Assembly (NCBI RefSeq): GCF_010731715.1
Contig: NZ_AP022587.1
Coordinates: forward strand, 124,001 to 188,000
DNA: 64,000 nt
Direction of reading: 5' to 3'
From: Mycobacterium stomatepiae
Lineage (GTDB): Bacteria; Actinomycetota; Actinomycetes; Mycobacteriales; Mycobacteriaceae
Shown here: piece after piece, positions 27,569-37,653 of the stretch
Layout: each line of letters begins with the position of its first letter
How positions within the stretch are numbered: the first letter of the stretch is position 1
The notes under the pieces: model-generated
What the model saw: the letters and a program-made list of their open reading frames with translations, nothing else
The model's database searches: none
Told to the model about the DNA's origin: nothing
Translations under genes and position numbers: made by a program

Positions 27569-28425
27569 AGTTCTACATCAGCAGCGCGTTCCTCAACACC
27601 CGGGAGATCATCGAGATCGCCAAGGCCGCAGACGAACTCGGCTACGACGGCATCGGTATACCCGATCATGTGGTGAACCTGGAGACTCTCGACACGCCGT
27701 ACCCGTACACCAAAGACGGGGCACGCCGCTGGCAGCCTTTCACCGACTGGCCCGACCCCTGGGTGCTGGCCGGTGCCCTGGCCCAGGTCACCAGCCGGCT
27801 GCGGTTCGTCACCACGGTCTACATTCCCGCGATGCGCAACCCCTACTCGGCAGCCAAAGCCATTGGCACCGCGGCGGTTTTGGCGTCCGGACGCATCGAG
27901 CTCGGCGTCGGCGTCGGCTGGTGCCGCGAGGAATTCGCGCTGATGACCGAACAGTTCGACGCTCGCGGCAAGCGCACCGACGAGATGATCGAGCTGATGC
28001 GGGCACTGTGGGCGCCGGGCTGGACGGAGTTCGACGGCGAGTTCTACCAGACGCCGCGGCTGGAGATGCAGCCGACGCCGCCGCCGATTCCCGTCTACGT
28101 CGGTGGGCTCAGCGATGCCGCGTTGCGCCGCGCCGCTCGGAACGACGGCTGGATCGGCGACCTGATCAAGACCGAACACGCCATCGAGGCGGTGGGCAAG
28201 CTGCGCGAGCTGCGCGCTCAAAAGGGTTTGACCATGGACGATTTCACCATCCTGACGCCGCTGACCGATGCCTTCACCACCGCCGACTATCGGCGTGCCG
28301 CGGATGCCGGTATCACGGGCATCATCACGATGCCGTGGATGTTCTACTCCGGACCCGATGCGACGCTGGACGACAAGATCGACGGCATGCAGCGCTTCCG
28401 TAAGGATCTCGCGCTAGACGGGTAG
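27565..28425 (+). CDS. LLM-class F420-dependent oxidoreductase
   Basis: A 286-residue luciferase-like TIM barrel: GYDGIGIPDHVV near residue 29, RLRFVTTVYIPAMRNP near 82, and GRIELGVGVGWCREEF near 111, as in mycobacterial F420-dependent enzymes. It probably uses cofactor F420 for hydride transfer on an unknown substrate. The ATG overlaps the stop of the thioesterase gene, and through it glnE, so the three genes are likely one transcript. Confidence 0.85.
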   Translation: MKFYISSAFLNTREIIEIAKAADELGYDGIGIPDHVVNLETLDTPYPYTKDGARRWQPFTDWPDPWVLAGALAQVTSRLRFVTTVYIPAMRNPYSAAKAIGTAAVLASGRIELGVGVGWCREEFALMTEQFDARGKRTDEMIELMRALWAPGWTEFDGEFYQTPRLEMQPTPPPIPVYVGGLSDAALRRAARNDGWIGDLIKTEHAIEAVGKLRELRAQKGLTMDDFTILTPLTDAFTTADYRRAADAGITGIITMPWMFYSGPDATLDDKIDGMQRFRKDLALDG

Positions 28426-28450
28426 ACGGGTCGCGGCCATACTCGAACGC

Positions 28451-28672
28451 ATGCCCTTCACGGTTGTGTTCAGCAACGGCGAACCGCGCGACTACGGCGC
28501 ATTCGACAAGTACCAAGTCACGGATGCGGGCGTGTTGATCATCGACATGCATCGCGAGGACGTCAACCGGCACTACATCGCTCCCGGCAGTTGGCTGGAG
28601 GTTGTCGATATGGCCGACGCGCAGCCCGCCGGCGCCTCACGGGGGATTCTGGCCGTTAGACCCGTTCGCTAG
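28451..28672 (+). CDS. Small conserved-looking protein, unknown function
   Basis: A 73-residue soluble protein (VVFSNGEPRDYGAFDKYQV; GSWLEVVDMADAQPAG) with codon usage like its neighbours and no signal peptide or membrane helix. It follows the LLM gene by 25 bases on the same strand and may belong to the same transcript. I do not recognise a family. Confidence 0.6.
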   Translation: MPFTVVFSNGEPRDYGAFDKYQVTDAGVLIIDMHREDVNRHYIAPGSWLEVVDMADAQPAGASRGILAVRPVR

Positions 28673-28738
28673 ATCCGCCCGAAGATCGTCAACAGGGGCG
28701 CGGTACCGAAGCCCCCGCCTGCACGCCGCATCACTAAT

Positions 28739-28765
28739 CGGTATAGTCATACCGTATCGGAATAC
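28739..28765. promoter_or_regulatory. Paired dyads at the flavin oxidase promoter (putative TetR operator)
   Basis: CGGTAT-AGTC-ATACCG (28739-28754) is a perfect 6-bp dyad. It abuts a second dyad, GTAT-CGGA-ATAC (28754-28765), whose right side extends to ATACCG. A TATAGT hexamer (28742-28747) inside could be the -10. CGGTAT elements recur before the TetR gene at 30240, so this is a plausible target of that regulator. Confidence 0.55.
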
Positions 28766-28770
28766 CGGTA

Positions 28771-30188
28771 ATGAGTGAGAGGGATCGGGCGATGGAATCG
28801 TGGCGAAACAATCTTTCCGAACTACGGGGCCTGCTGCGGGGGCCTGTCTTCACGCCTGACGACGCGGGATACGACCGCGAGGTAGCGGTGTTCAATATGG
28901 CGGTGCGGCACCGGCCCGCGCTCGTGGTCGGCGCTACCGGCGCTGCGGACGTATCCGAAGCGGTCAGGTTCGCGGCACGCAACGGCCTCAATGTCGCCGT
29001 CCTTAACACCGGTCACGGACCGACCGTGGGCGCCGAGGCCGACACGTTGATGATCACGATGAGACGCATGTCGGGAATCACTATCGATGCCGAAAGATAT
29101 TGGGCGCGAGTCGATGCCCGAGTTCGTTTCGGACAGTTGGTCGATTCTGCCGCACTGTACGGGCTGGCTCCGCTGCCCGGTTCCTCGTCAGGGGTGGGCG
29201 TCGTCGGCTACACGCTGGCCGGCGGGGCGAGTTCGACGATGGGGCGCAAGTACGGCTGGGCGGCCGATCATGTCACTGCCATGGATGTGCTGACTGCAGA
29301 CGGCGAATTACGTTGTGTGTCACCAGAATCTGAATCCGATCTGTTCGGCGCGTTACTGGGTGGCAAAAGCAACTTTGGGGTTGTCGTCGCGATGGAGTTC
29401 ACACTCTTTCCGGTGACCCAGCTGTATGCCGGAGCGCTCTTTTACTCCGGGCAGTACACGCGGCAGGTGCTGCAGGCTTACCGAGAACTCACCGCGTCGG
29501 CGCCCGACGAGCTGACGACTGGATTCGCGCTGCTGAATCTTCCTCCGTTACCCAGCCCGCCGCCATTTATGCAGGGGCAGTTGACCGTATCGGTACGAGT
29601 CTCCTATGTCGGTGACGCACACACCGGCTCGGCTCTGATCGACCCACTGCGCCAGGCGGCCCCCGCGCTGGGCGATGCTGTAACCAGCATGCCGTACACC
29701 CAGTTCGCCAGCATCAGCAACGACCCGACCGATCCCGCCCCGCCGTCGAGCATTTCGGGCTGCTTCGAGAACTGACCGATGACACGATCAACTCGATCGT
29801 CGACACGGTCGGCCCCAATTCCGGTAGCACGATCAATATCGTCGATATCCGGCATCTACAAGGAGCTTTCAGCGAGCCGGCGCCATTCCCCAACGCAATC
29901 GGCGCCCGCGACGCGGCGTTCGCCATGTTCGGCCTGACCGTGGTGCCGCCCGGACAAGAAGTGGCGGACTATCGCGACTCGGGCCGTGAACTCCTTGGGG
30001 CACTGCGTCCTTGGCTGCACGACATGACCAACCCAAGCTTCGTGGGCCCAGCCGACACGCTCGACGATCGCGTCAAGCGGGTCTATGAGCCCGCGGTTTA
30101 CGACACATTGCAAACGGTCAAGGAGCGCTACGACCCGCACAACAGGTTCCGGCTCAACCACAACATCCCGCCGCGTTTCGCCGCGTAG
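28771..30188 (+). pseudogene. FAD-binding oxidoreductase (BBE type), frameshifted
   Basis: The first frame (28771-29775) encodes a berberine-bridge-type FAD domain: RPALVVGATGAADVSEAVRF, NTGHGPT and LPGSSSGVGVVGYTLAGGAS, then the substrate domain. Near 29735-29745, in GATCCCGCCCCGCCG, the homologous reading moves to another frame (VEHFGLLRELTDDTINSIV) and continues to a normal BBE end, YDPHNRFRLNHNIPP, stopping at 30188. One base has been lost or two gained. Intact length would be about 472 residues. It is either a real pseudogene or a sequencing error in a C-rich run. The first part alone would lack the C-terminal FAD contacts. Confidence 0.8.
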
Positions 30189-30210
30189 GGCCGAGGGTGA
30201 GTGGCTTGAT

Positions 30211-30237
30211 CGGTATCGGTTTTTTCGTACCATATCG
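30211..30237. promoter_or_regulatory. Putative autoregulatory operator of the TetR gene
   Basis: CGGTATCGG (30211-30219) is followed by TACCATATCG (30228-30237), giving GGTA-n12-TACC symmetry. The elements match those before the flavin oxidase at 28739. TACCAT (30228-30233) could be the -10 of a leaderless TetR message starting at the ATG at 30240. Confidence 0.45.
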
Positions 30238-30239
30238 AA

Positions 30240-30851
30240 ATGGCCGTTGAACGTCGAACCCGACGAGCCGGTGGTGCACGCCGCACCGCGGCGGTCGAGG
30301 CGGCCGCCGCGGTGCTGGCGGAGCGGGGGTACGAGAACGCCCGCTTCGCCGATGTCGCGCAAGCAAGCGGCACGGCGATCAGCACGCTGCAGAACTACTT
30401 CGGCTCGCGCGAGGACATGCTGATCGAGGCGATGCGATACACCACCGAGGCCGAGGTGAACGCCTTCGAGACGGTGGCCGATGCCGAGAGCGACCCATGG
30501 AATCGTCTGGTAGCCATGATCGACCGGAACCTGAACACCCCGGTTCGTAATCACCAGTTGCTGCTCGAGTTCTGGCGCTCGGGCATCCGCGATCCGGAGT
30601 TGCGCGATTACGGCGAAGAGGGCTGGGCCCGCTACCGGGCGCCGTTCGTGCGGACCGTGATCGAGGGTCGCGACGCCGGTGTCTTTGCGCCGGTGGTCGC
30701 GCCCGAGGACGCCGTCGATCTGCTGTTTGCCACGCTCGTCGGCGCCATGATTCCGCGGGCGTTGCGCTTTCCCAGCCCGTCGGCCGACCGCTTCCGGACC
30801 GCGTTGCTGCGGCAGCTCGCGGCAACGCTCGGGCGCCCCGGGTACGAGTAG
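30240..30851 (+). CDS. TetR-family transcriptional regulator
   Basis: The 203-residue protein has the TetR helix-turn-helix (ARFADVAQASGTAISTLQNYFGSREDML, residues ~38-65). The C-terminal domain has PVRNHQLLLEFWRSGIRD and AVDLLFATLVGAMIP, typical of the broad mycobacterial TetR set. It sits 51 bases after the frameshifted oxidase on the same strand, and the two upstream regions share CGGTAT elements, so it probably represses the oxidase and itself. The ligand may be the oxidase substrate, which is unknown. Confidence 0.87.
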   Translation: MAVERRTRRAGGARRTAAVEAAAAVLAERGYENARFADVAQASGTAISTLQNYFGSREDMLIEAMRYTTEAEVNAFETVADAESDPWNRLVAMIDRNLNTPVRNHQLLLEFWRSGIRDPELRDYGEEGWARYRAPFVRTVIEGRDAGVFAPVVAPEDAVDLLFATLVGAMIPRALRFPSPSADRFRTALLRQLAATLGRPGYE

Positions 30852-30908
30852 GCCGCGGGTCCGGTCCGCTCCAAGGCAACGGCTCCGGCCCCGGTAGTGG
30901 GGCTTTCG

Positions 30909-31202
30909 CTAGTTCGTGGCGTTCGATTGGACGGCGTCGACCAGGGCGGTGGCGGCGAGGTGCCCTAGGTTGTTCGACGCCAGGGGGCTGTCACCGGTGA
31001 GCAGCTTGCGGTCCTGATGGACTTTGCCGGTCATGTCGTCGTTGACGACGGTCAACCCCTGCTTGCGGAGTGTGTCGGCGACCAGCCACTGCATATGCCC
31101 TGGGAGGTAACCGATGTCGACGTTGAATCCCTCGTCCAACGCATCGGGGAACACGCAGAGCGAGTATCCCTTGAACGGTGACTCTGTTTTCGCCCCGGCT
31201 AA
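30909..31202 (-). pseudogene. C-terminal relic of a DJ-1/PfpI (Hsp31-like) family gene
   Basis: About 97 codons match the C-terminal end of type-1 glutamine-amidotransferase-like proteins: [31 protein letters not shown] and [25 protein letters not shown] at 31154 would allow an 81-residue product, but homology extends upstream of it and then ends near 31200, so the first half of the gene, including the catalytic cysteine region, is missing. The break lies next to the glnA1 terminator hairpin, suggesting that a deletion joined the two. Confidence 0.7.
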
Positions 31203-31230
31203 CGGACAGCAATGCCGCGGGACCGTGACA

Positions 31231-31268
31231 CGAAACCACCCGCGCGGAAATCCGTGCGGGTGGTTTCG
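31231..31268 (-). terminator. Long hairpin terminator downstream of glnA1
   Basis: CGAAACCACCCGC (31231-31243) pairs perfectly with GCGGGTGGTTTCG (31256-31268), and the inner bases pair further to give about 18 base pairs with one G-U. It starts 12 bases after the glnA1 stop. It can act in both directions. Confidence 0.8.
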
Positions 31269-31280
31269 TCTGCTGTGCGT

Positions 31281-32717
<1,437 letters not shown>

Positions 32718-32766
32718 TGAAAGCTCCTTTGCTTGATAATCCGCGGCCTGACGCTATGGAGATGAT

Positions 32767-32804
32767 GTTGCCCGCTCATCAACCCCGTGTTGCGCGGAGG
32801 TTAC
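32767..32804 (-). promoter_or_regulatory. Four-box GlnR-like operator upstream of glnA1
   Basis: On the coding strand the order is GTAAC-n6-GCAAC-n6-TTGAT-n6-GCAAC, with exact 11-base spacing. This is the a1-b1-a2-b2 layout of actinobacterial GlnR operators (GTnAC-n6-GnAAC repeated). Only the a2 box is degenerate. It lies 50-87 bases before the GTG. GlnR control of glnA1 would fit the nitrogen role. Confidence 0.65.
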
Positions 32805-32935
32805 TTGACCACGCGTCCCACAATTCGAGGTGGTGCATCGGCGGGTTCTATTGTGAGACCCATGGACCGCAAAATCGTATCTGGTCGGCCCTGCGGGCGC
32901 AGCAGCCTGTCCCGGCCTTTTGCCGCGACGAACTG

Positions 32936-33349
32936 ATGTCGGATTCGCGCCCGGCATACCCCGGCGAGACGCTCGGCTTGCCGCAGAGCGGCCCCGGATC
33001 GTTGGCGTCGATGGGACGCCGGCTGGCGGCATTGGCGATCGACTGGCTGATTGCCTACGGTCTGGCGGCACTGGCCATGGCGTTCGGCATGTTCTCCGAA
33101 CGAATGCTGTCGACGGCGGTGTTGGTGATCTGGTTTCTGCTCGGCGTTGTGGCGGTGCGGCTGTACGGATTCACGCCCGGTCAGCTGGCGCTCGGCGTGC
33201 GGGTGGTCGCGCTGGACGGACGGCTCGGCGTGGGCCGCGTGGCGGCGCGCGGGCTGCTGGTCGCCCTGGTGGTCCCGGCGTTATTCAGCGACTGGGACGG
33301 GCGGGGGATTCAGGACCGGGTGACCAACACCGCGGTGGTACGCCGCTGA
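32936..33349 (+). CDS. RDD-family membrane protein
   Basis: The 137-residue protein has the RDD motif region MGRRLAALAIDWLIAYGL (residues 22-39), a second helix (TAVLVIWFLLGVVAVRLYG) and a third near the C-terminus (ARGLLVALVVPALF). RDD proteins are small integral membrane proteins, some acting in ion transport. The ATG at 32936 aligns with the end of disorder before the first helix. It corresponds in position to Rv2219A and is divergent from glnA1. Confidence 0.82.
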   Translation: MSDSRPAYPGETLGLPQSGPGSLASMGRRLAALAIDWLIAYGLAALAMAFGMFSERMLSTAVLVIWFLLGVVAVRLYGFTPGQLALGVRVVALDGRLGVGRVAARGLLVALVVPALFSDWDGRGIQDRVTNTAVVRR

Positions 33350-33405
33350 ATCTGATGGCGTCGACCCGCCGCGCCCGGCTTCGCCGCGCTTACGATCGCC
33401 GCTGA

Positions 33406-34158
33406 TTACTTGCGGCGCACGGTGCGCTGCACGCCGCGCATCTTGCCGGCGTTGGGCATCGGCCCCTTGGGCATGACGGCGGCACCGGCCCGCGACCCCA
33501 GCGCGGCCAACCGCGACTCCAGCGTGTCCATCTGCTTGACGCTGATGTTGGCCGGAAGCCGGGTCAGATGCCGCTCCAGCTTGGACAGCGGAATTTCGCC
33601 GTCACCGTTGCCGACGACGATGTCGTAGATCGGTATGTCGCCGACCAGCCGCGCGGTGCGCTTCTTCTCTTGGGCCAGAAGCGGTTTGACGCGGGTCGTC
33701 GATCCCTCTCCGACGAAGATGACGCCCGGTCGGCCGATCACCCGATGCACCGCGTCGAAGTGGCCGGTGGCCGCGACCCCCGGCGTCACCCGCCACTTGC
33801 CGCGCAGGTTGTCCAGCACCCAGGCCGCCGCGCCGGTCTGCCCCTCGGCCTGGCGGTAGATCGATTTCTGGGCCCGCCGGCCGAAGATGATGAACGCCAC
33901 CAGCGCGCCCAGCATCACGCCGAGCGGGATCAGGGTGAACATCGTGAACCCACCAACCAGCACGCCCACCGTCACGGAGACCGCCACGATCAGGACGAAG
34001 GCACCGATCATGTACGGGAGCAGGCGCTTGTCCTGTTTGCGCTGAACATTGAACGCCTGCCACAGCTGGCCGCGGCGCTCCTTGGCCGCCGCCTTGCGTT
34101 CGGATGCCGCCGCTGCCCGGGCGGCCTTGTTCTCGGCGGTACTGCGGGGTTTAGCCAT
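33406..34158 (-). CDS. DUF4191 membrane protein
   Basis: The 250-residue product starts with a charged Ala/Lys/Arg-rich cytoplasmic segment, then two membrane helices (about residues 49-70 and 75-95, PYMIGAFVLIVAVSVTVGVL and FTLIPLGVMLGALVAFII), then a soluble domain with GKWRVTPGVAATGHFDAVHR and RPGVIFVGEG, the DUF4191 hallmark. The C-terminus is basic. Function unknown; its conserved position next to lipA (Rv2219) suggests co-expression. The ATG at 34158 is preferred to an in-frame start three codons earlier. Confidence 0.87.
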   Translation of the reverse strand: MAKPRSTAENKAARAAAASERKAAAKERRGQLWQAFNVQRKQDKRLLPYMIGAFVLIVAVSVTVGVLVGGFTMFTLIPLGVMLGALVAFIIFGRRAQKSIYRQAEGQTGAAAWVLDNLRGKWRVTPGVAATGHFDAVHRVIGRPGVIFVGEGSTTRVKPLLAQEKKRTARLVGDIPIYDIVVGNGDGEIPLSKLERHLTRLPANISVKQMDTLESRLAALGSRAGAAVMPKGPMPNAGKMRGVQRTVRRK

Positions 34159-34189
34159 AATCACCAAGGATACGAGGCGGCCGCCCCAA

Positions 34190-35128
34190 TTACCCCAGGG
34201 CGTCCGAAGCGCGGCTGCGTACGACCTGCTCGTAGAGCCGCCCGGCCCGATACGACGAGCGCACCAACGGCCCGGCCAGCACGCCCGCGAAGCCCAGACC
34301 CTCGGCGTACTGCGCGAACTCGTCGAACTCCTCGGGCTTCACCCAGCGCTGCACCGGGTGGTGGCGCGCCGACGGGCGCAGGTACTGGGTGATGGTGACG
34401 ATGTCGCAGCCGGCGTCGTGCAGGTCGGCCAGGGCGGTGCGCACCTCGTCGGTGGTCTCGCCCATGCCGAGGATCAGGTTGCTCTTGGTGACCAGCTCGG
34501 CCTCGCGCGCCGCGGTGAGCACCCCCAGGCTGCGTTGGTAGGTGAACGCGGGCCGGATTCGCTTGAAGATGCGCGGCACCGTTTCGACGTTGTGCGCCAA
34601 CACTTCCGGGCGCGATTCGAAAACCTCCGCGAGCCGGGCCGGCTCGCCGTTGAAATCGGGGACCAGCAGCTCGACACCGGTCGACGGGTTGAGTTCCTTG
34701 ATGGCGCGCACGGTTTCGGCGTACAGCCACGCCCCGCCGTCGGGCAGGTCGTCGCGGGCGACGCCGGTGACGGTGGCGTACCGCAACCCCATCGTCTGCA
34801 CGCTCTCGGCGACCCGCCGGGGCTCGTCGCGGTCCAGCTCGGCGGGCTTACCGGTGCCGATCTGGCAGAAGTCGCAGCGGCGGGTGCACTGGTCGCCGCC
34901 GATCAGGAAAGTGGCTTCCCGGTCTTCCCAGCACTCGAAGATGTTGGGGCAGCCGGCCTCTTCGCAGACGGTGTGCAGACCCTCGCGCTTGACCAGGCTT
35001 TTGAGCTCGGTGTACTCCGGTCCCATCCGGACCCGTGTCTTGATCCAGGGTGGCTTGCGCTCGATCGGGGTCTGCGCGTTGCGCACTTCCAGCCGCAGCA
35101 ATTTGCGGCCTTCGGGAGCGACAGTCAC
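34190..35128 (-). CDS. lipA: Lipoyl synthase LipA
   Basis: A radical-SAM enzyme that inserts two sulfurs into octanoyl groups on lipoyl domains. The 312-residue protein has both clusters: the auxiliary C-x4-C-x5-C ([12 protein letters not shown]) and the radical-SAM C-x3-C-x2-C (CTRRCDFC), plus RSSYRAG at the C-terminus. The GTG at 35128 overlaps the lipB stop and matches the M. tuberculosis start. Likely substrates encoded in the window are the lipoyl domains of DlaT (38580); gcvT at 45637 marks the glycine cleavage system that also needs lipoate. Confidence 0.97.
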   Translation of the reverse strand: MTVAPEGRKLLRLEVRNAQTPIERKPPWIKTRVRMGPEYTELKSLVKREGLHTVCEEAGCPNIFECWEDREATFLIGGDQCTRRCDFCQIGTGKPAELDRDEPRRVAESVQTMGLRYATVTGVARDDLPDGGAWLYAETVRAIKELNPSTGVELLVPDFNGEPARLAEVFESRPEVLAHNVETVPRIFKRIRPAFTYQRSLGVLTAAREAELVTKSNLILGMGETTDEVRTALADLHDAGCDIVTITQYLRPSARHHPVQRWVKPEEFDEFAQYAEGLGFAGVLAGPLVRSSYRAGRLYEQVVRSRASDALG

Positions 35129-35811
35129 ATCGCTGATGCTACGCGGGTGGTGTCGTGTGCCCCCACCGGTAAGACGCCGTCGAGGGCGTCGCACACGGCC
35201 GCCGCGACAGCCGGGCGGACCTCGTCGACGGTAACGGTGCGCCCGAGTTCGGCGGACAACGACGTCACCCCGGCGTCGGTGATGCCGCACGGCACGATCG
35301 CGGCGTAGGCGCCCAGGTCGCAGTCGCAGTTGAGCGCGAACCCGTGCAGCGCGGTCGCCCGGGAGACCCGGACGCCGATCGCGGCGATCTTGCGGGCGGG
35401 CCGCCCGGGCAGCCACACGCCGGAGCGGCCGTCGACCCGGCCCGCGTCCAGGCCCACATCGCGGCACACCTTGATCAGCGATTCCTCAAGGCGCCGAACG
35501 TAATTCACCACATCGAGGGGTTCGGCTAGCCCGATGATGGGGTAGCCGACCAATTGCCCCGGGCCGTGCCAGGTGATCTTGCCACCGCGGTCGGTGTCGA
35601 CGACAGGCGTACCGTCCGCGGGTCGCTCGTGCGGCTCGGTGCGCCGTCCGGCGGTGTAGACAGCGGGGTGCTCGAGCAGCAGCAGGGTGTCGCTGCCGCC
35701 GGCGACACGGGCGTCGGCCAGGTCGCGCTGCAGCTGCCAGGCGGTGCGATATTCGACCGTCCGCAGTTGACGGACGTCGATCGCGGCGGTCTGCGACCGG
35801 ATAGAGCTCAT
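35125..35811 (-). CDS. lipB: Octanoyl-ACP:protein octanoyltransferase LipB
   Basis: LipB moves octanoate from acyl carrier protein to the lysine of lipoyl domains, providing the substrate for LipA. The 228-residue protein has the catalytic Cys in FALNCDCDL...IVPCGI and the catalytic Lys in [13 protein letters not shown], with [17 protein letters not shown] and RRTEPHE blocks typical of the family. It is the first gene of a lipB-lipA operon, overlapping lipA by four bases. Confidence 0.96.
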   Translation of the reverse strand: MSSIRSQTAAIDVRQLRTVEYRTAWQLQRDLADARVAGGSDTLLLLEHPAVYTAGRRTEPHERPADGTPVVDTDRGGKITWHGPGQLVGYPIIGLAEPLDVVNYVRRLEESLIKVCRDVGLDAGRVDGRSGVWLPGRPARKIAAIGVRVSRATALHGFALNCDCDLGAYAAIVPCGITDAGVTSLSAELGRTVTVDEVRPAVAAAVCDALDGVLPVGAHDTTRVASAM

Positions 35812-35991
35812 GACCGCGAGATTACTCGGGTGCTGCCCAGCGGCCCGATCGGCCGGATAGGGATGCGTCTATATGCCCGCCTTTGAGCGACAATCGCCAT
35901 CAGTGCACACTCGTGAAATCCCTTGTGTCACTTATGTTTCAGTGGTCTCGCGGCGAAGGTTTCTGTCGGTGGCCGGGTCTAGTTTCGGGGT

Positions 35992-37332
35992 ATGAGTTCG
36001 ATTGTCATCGCCGACGCGCCAGCTTTCACGGCGGCTTTTGATGTGGTCGACACAGTGCTGAAATCCATCGTCGAAGGCAACACGGCGATGTTGTGCACCG
36101 AAGAGCGACTCGAGGCTTTGCGACGCTACGAAAACGTGCGACGTACTCTCTCCGCCGGCGAACACCCGTTGATCAATGAATTGCAGCAGGAGGCCACGCC
36201 GGCGGAGTTGGGCGGCAAACTGTCGCATGCGATCGCCGACGCGACTTTAATCAGCCGCGCCGACGCCGGCAGGCGGGTCCGCGAAGCCGCCGACCTCGGT
36301 GAGCGGCGCGCTTTGACCGGTGAACCGTTGCCACCGGTGTTGGCCGCGACTGCTACCGCGCAGCGAGCCGGAAAGCTGGGTCGTGAGCATGTGGCGGTGA
36401 TTCGGCGCTTCTACCATCAGCTCCCGGGCTGGATCGACATCGAGACCCGCACCGCCGCCGAAGCCGACCTCGCCCGACTAGCCACCCAATACCGCCCCGA
36501 CCAGCTGACCGGGTTCGCCGAACACATCGCCGATCTGCTCAACCCCGACGGCAACTACAGCGACGACGACCGGGCACATCGCCGCGGCCTCACCCTGGGC
36601 AACCAGCAAGCCGACGGCATGTCCGCACTCAGCGGCTGGTTGACCCCGGAACTGCGCGCGACTGTGGAGGCGGTGTTGGCGAAGCTCGCCGCGCCGGGCA
36701 TGTGCAATCCCGCCGACGAGACTCCGTGCGTGGATGGTGCGCCTTCCCAGGACGCCATTGATCACGATCCCCGTAGCGCCGCGCAGCGCAATCACGACGC
36801 CCTCAATGCCGCGCTACGTGCGCTCTTAGCGTCGGGGGAGTTGGGTCAGCACAACGGACTACCGGCGTCGATCATCGTGTCCACCACCCTGGCCGAACTG
36901 GAAGCCGTCGCCGGAAATGGCATCACCGGCGGCGGGACGAGACTGCCCATCTCCGACGTCATTCGCCTGGCCCGCCACGCCCACCATTACCTCGCCGTGT
37001 TCGACAACGCCAAACCCGTGGCTCTTTATCACTCCAAACGCCTGGCTTCAGCGGGGCAACGAATCGTGTTGTACGCCAAGGATCGTGGCTGCAGCGCACC
37101 CGGCTGCGACGTCGGCGGCTACTACTGCGAAGTCCACCACGTCACCGACTACTCCGTCTGCCACACCACCGGCATCGACAACCTCACCATGGCCTGCGGA
37201 ACCCACCACCGGCATCGACAACCTCACCATGGCCTGCGGAACCCACCACCGGCTCCTACAACCGAGCGGCTGGACCACCCGAAAACGCGCCAATGGCGAC
37301 ACCGAATGGATCCCGCCACCCCACCTCGATAG
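35992..37332 (+). CDS. HNH endonuclease of the 13E12-repeat (DUF222) family, C-terminus altered by a 40-bp duplication
   Basis: The protein has the N-terminal DUF222 region (about residues 20-330) and a C-terminal HNH nuclease motif: [31 protein letters not shown]. Such genes are repeated in mycobacterial genomes (13E12 family). A 40-bp tandem duplication at 37164-37253 moves the frame just after the HNH motif, replacing the normal tail by a His/Pro-rich one and ending at 37332. Without one copy the frame would continue ([19 protein letters not shown]) to the stop at 37385-37387, giving about 451 residues. The HNH residues themselves are retained, so activity cannot be excluded. Confidence 0.85.
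   Translation: MSSIVIADAPAFTAAFDVVDTVLKSIVEGNTAMLCTEERLEALRRYENVRRTLSAGEHPLINELQQEATPAELGGKLSHAIADATLISRADAGRRVREAADLGERRALTGEPLPPVLAATATAQRAGKLGREHVAVIRRFYHQLPGWIDIETRTAAEADLARLATQYRPDQLTGFAEHIADLLNPDGNYSDDDRAHRRGLTLGNQQADGMSALSGWLTPELRATVEAVLAKLAAPGMCNPADETPCVDGAPSQDAIDHDPRSAAQRNHDALNAALRALLASGELGQHNGLPASIIVSTTLAELEAVAGNGITGGGTRLPISDVIRLARHAHHYLAVFDNAKPVALYHSKRLASAGQRIVLYAKDRGCSAPGCDVGGYYCEVHHVTDYSVCHTTGIDNLTMACGTHHRHRQPHHGLRNPPPAPTTERLDHPKTRQWRHRMDPATPPR
37164..37253 (+). repeat. 40-bp tandem duplication inside the HNH gene
   Basis: The sequence from 37164 repeats with a period of exactly 40 bases up to 37253 (2.25 copies) without mismatch. The period is not a multiple of three, so it changes the reading frame. 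Perfect identity suggests a recent event. Confidence 0.95.
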
Positions 37333-37447
37333 CGGCCAACCCCGCACGAACGCCTACCACGACCCCCACAAACTCCTACGCAACTAAGACGACCAGGCGA
37401 CGTAGGGATCAACTTCCGGGCGCGGCGGGCCGCTGGCATGCCTACCG

Positions 37448-37651
37448 CTACGCGAACAGCTGGGGATTTGCCGCGACGTACTGCTCGACGCTCAGTGCGG
37501 GCTGGCCGGTGATGCGCTCGACGTCGTCGGTGGCGCGTGCATTGTCGTGGTGCACCATCGCGCGCACCTGTGCTCCCCGGGAGCGCAACTCCTCGACCAC
37601 GGATCGGCTGACGCTGCCGATACCCCCACCCGCCCCGGTAATCAGGTACAT
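37448..37651 (-). pseudogene. Internally deleted NmrA-like/SDR gene
   Basis: A 67-codon frame joins the N-terminus of an NAD(P)-binding Rossmann protein (MYLITGAGGGIGSVSRSV, then VRAMVHHDNARA) directly to a C-terminal end typical of the same family (DDVERITGQPALSVEQYVAANP). Full-length NmrA-type proteins have about 280-300 residues, so some 220 codons have been lost while keeping frame; the join lies near 37527-37545. It overlaps nothing and is followed (upstream on this strand) by the TIGR01777 epimerase gene. The short product is unlikely to be functional. Confidence 0.68.
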
Positions 37652-37653
37652 GT

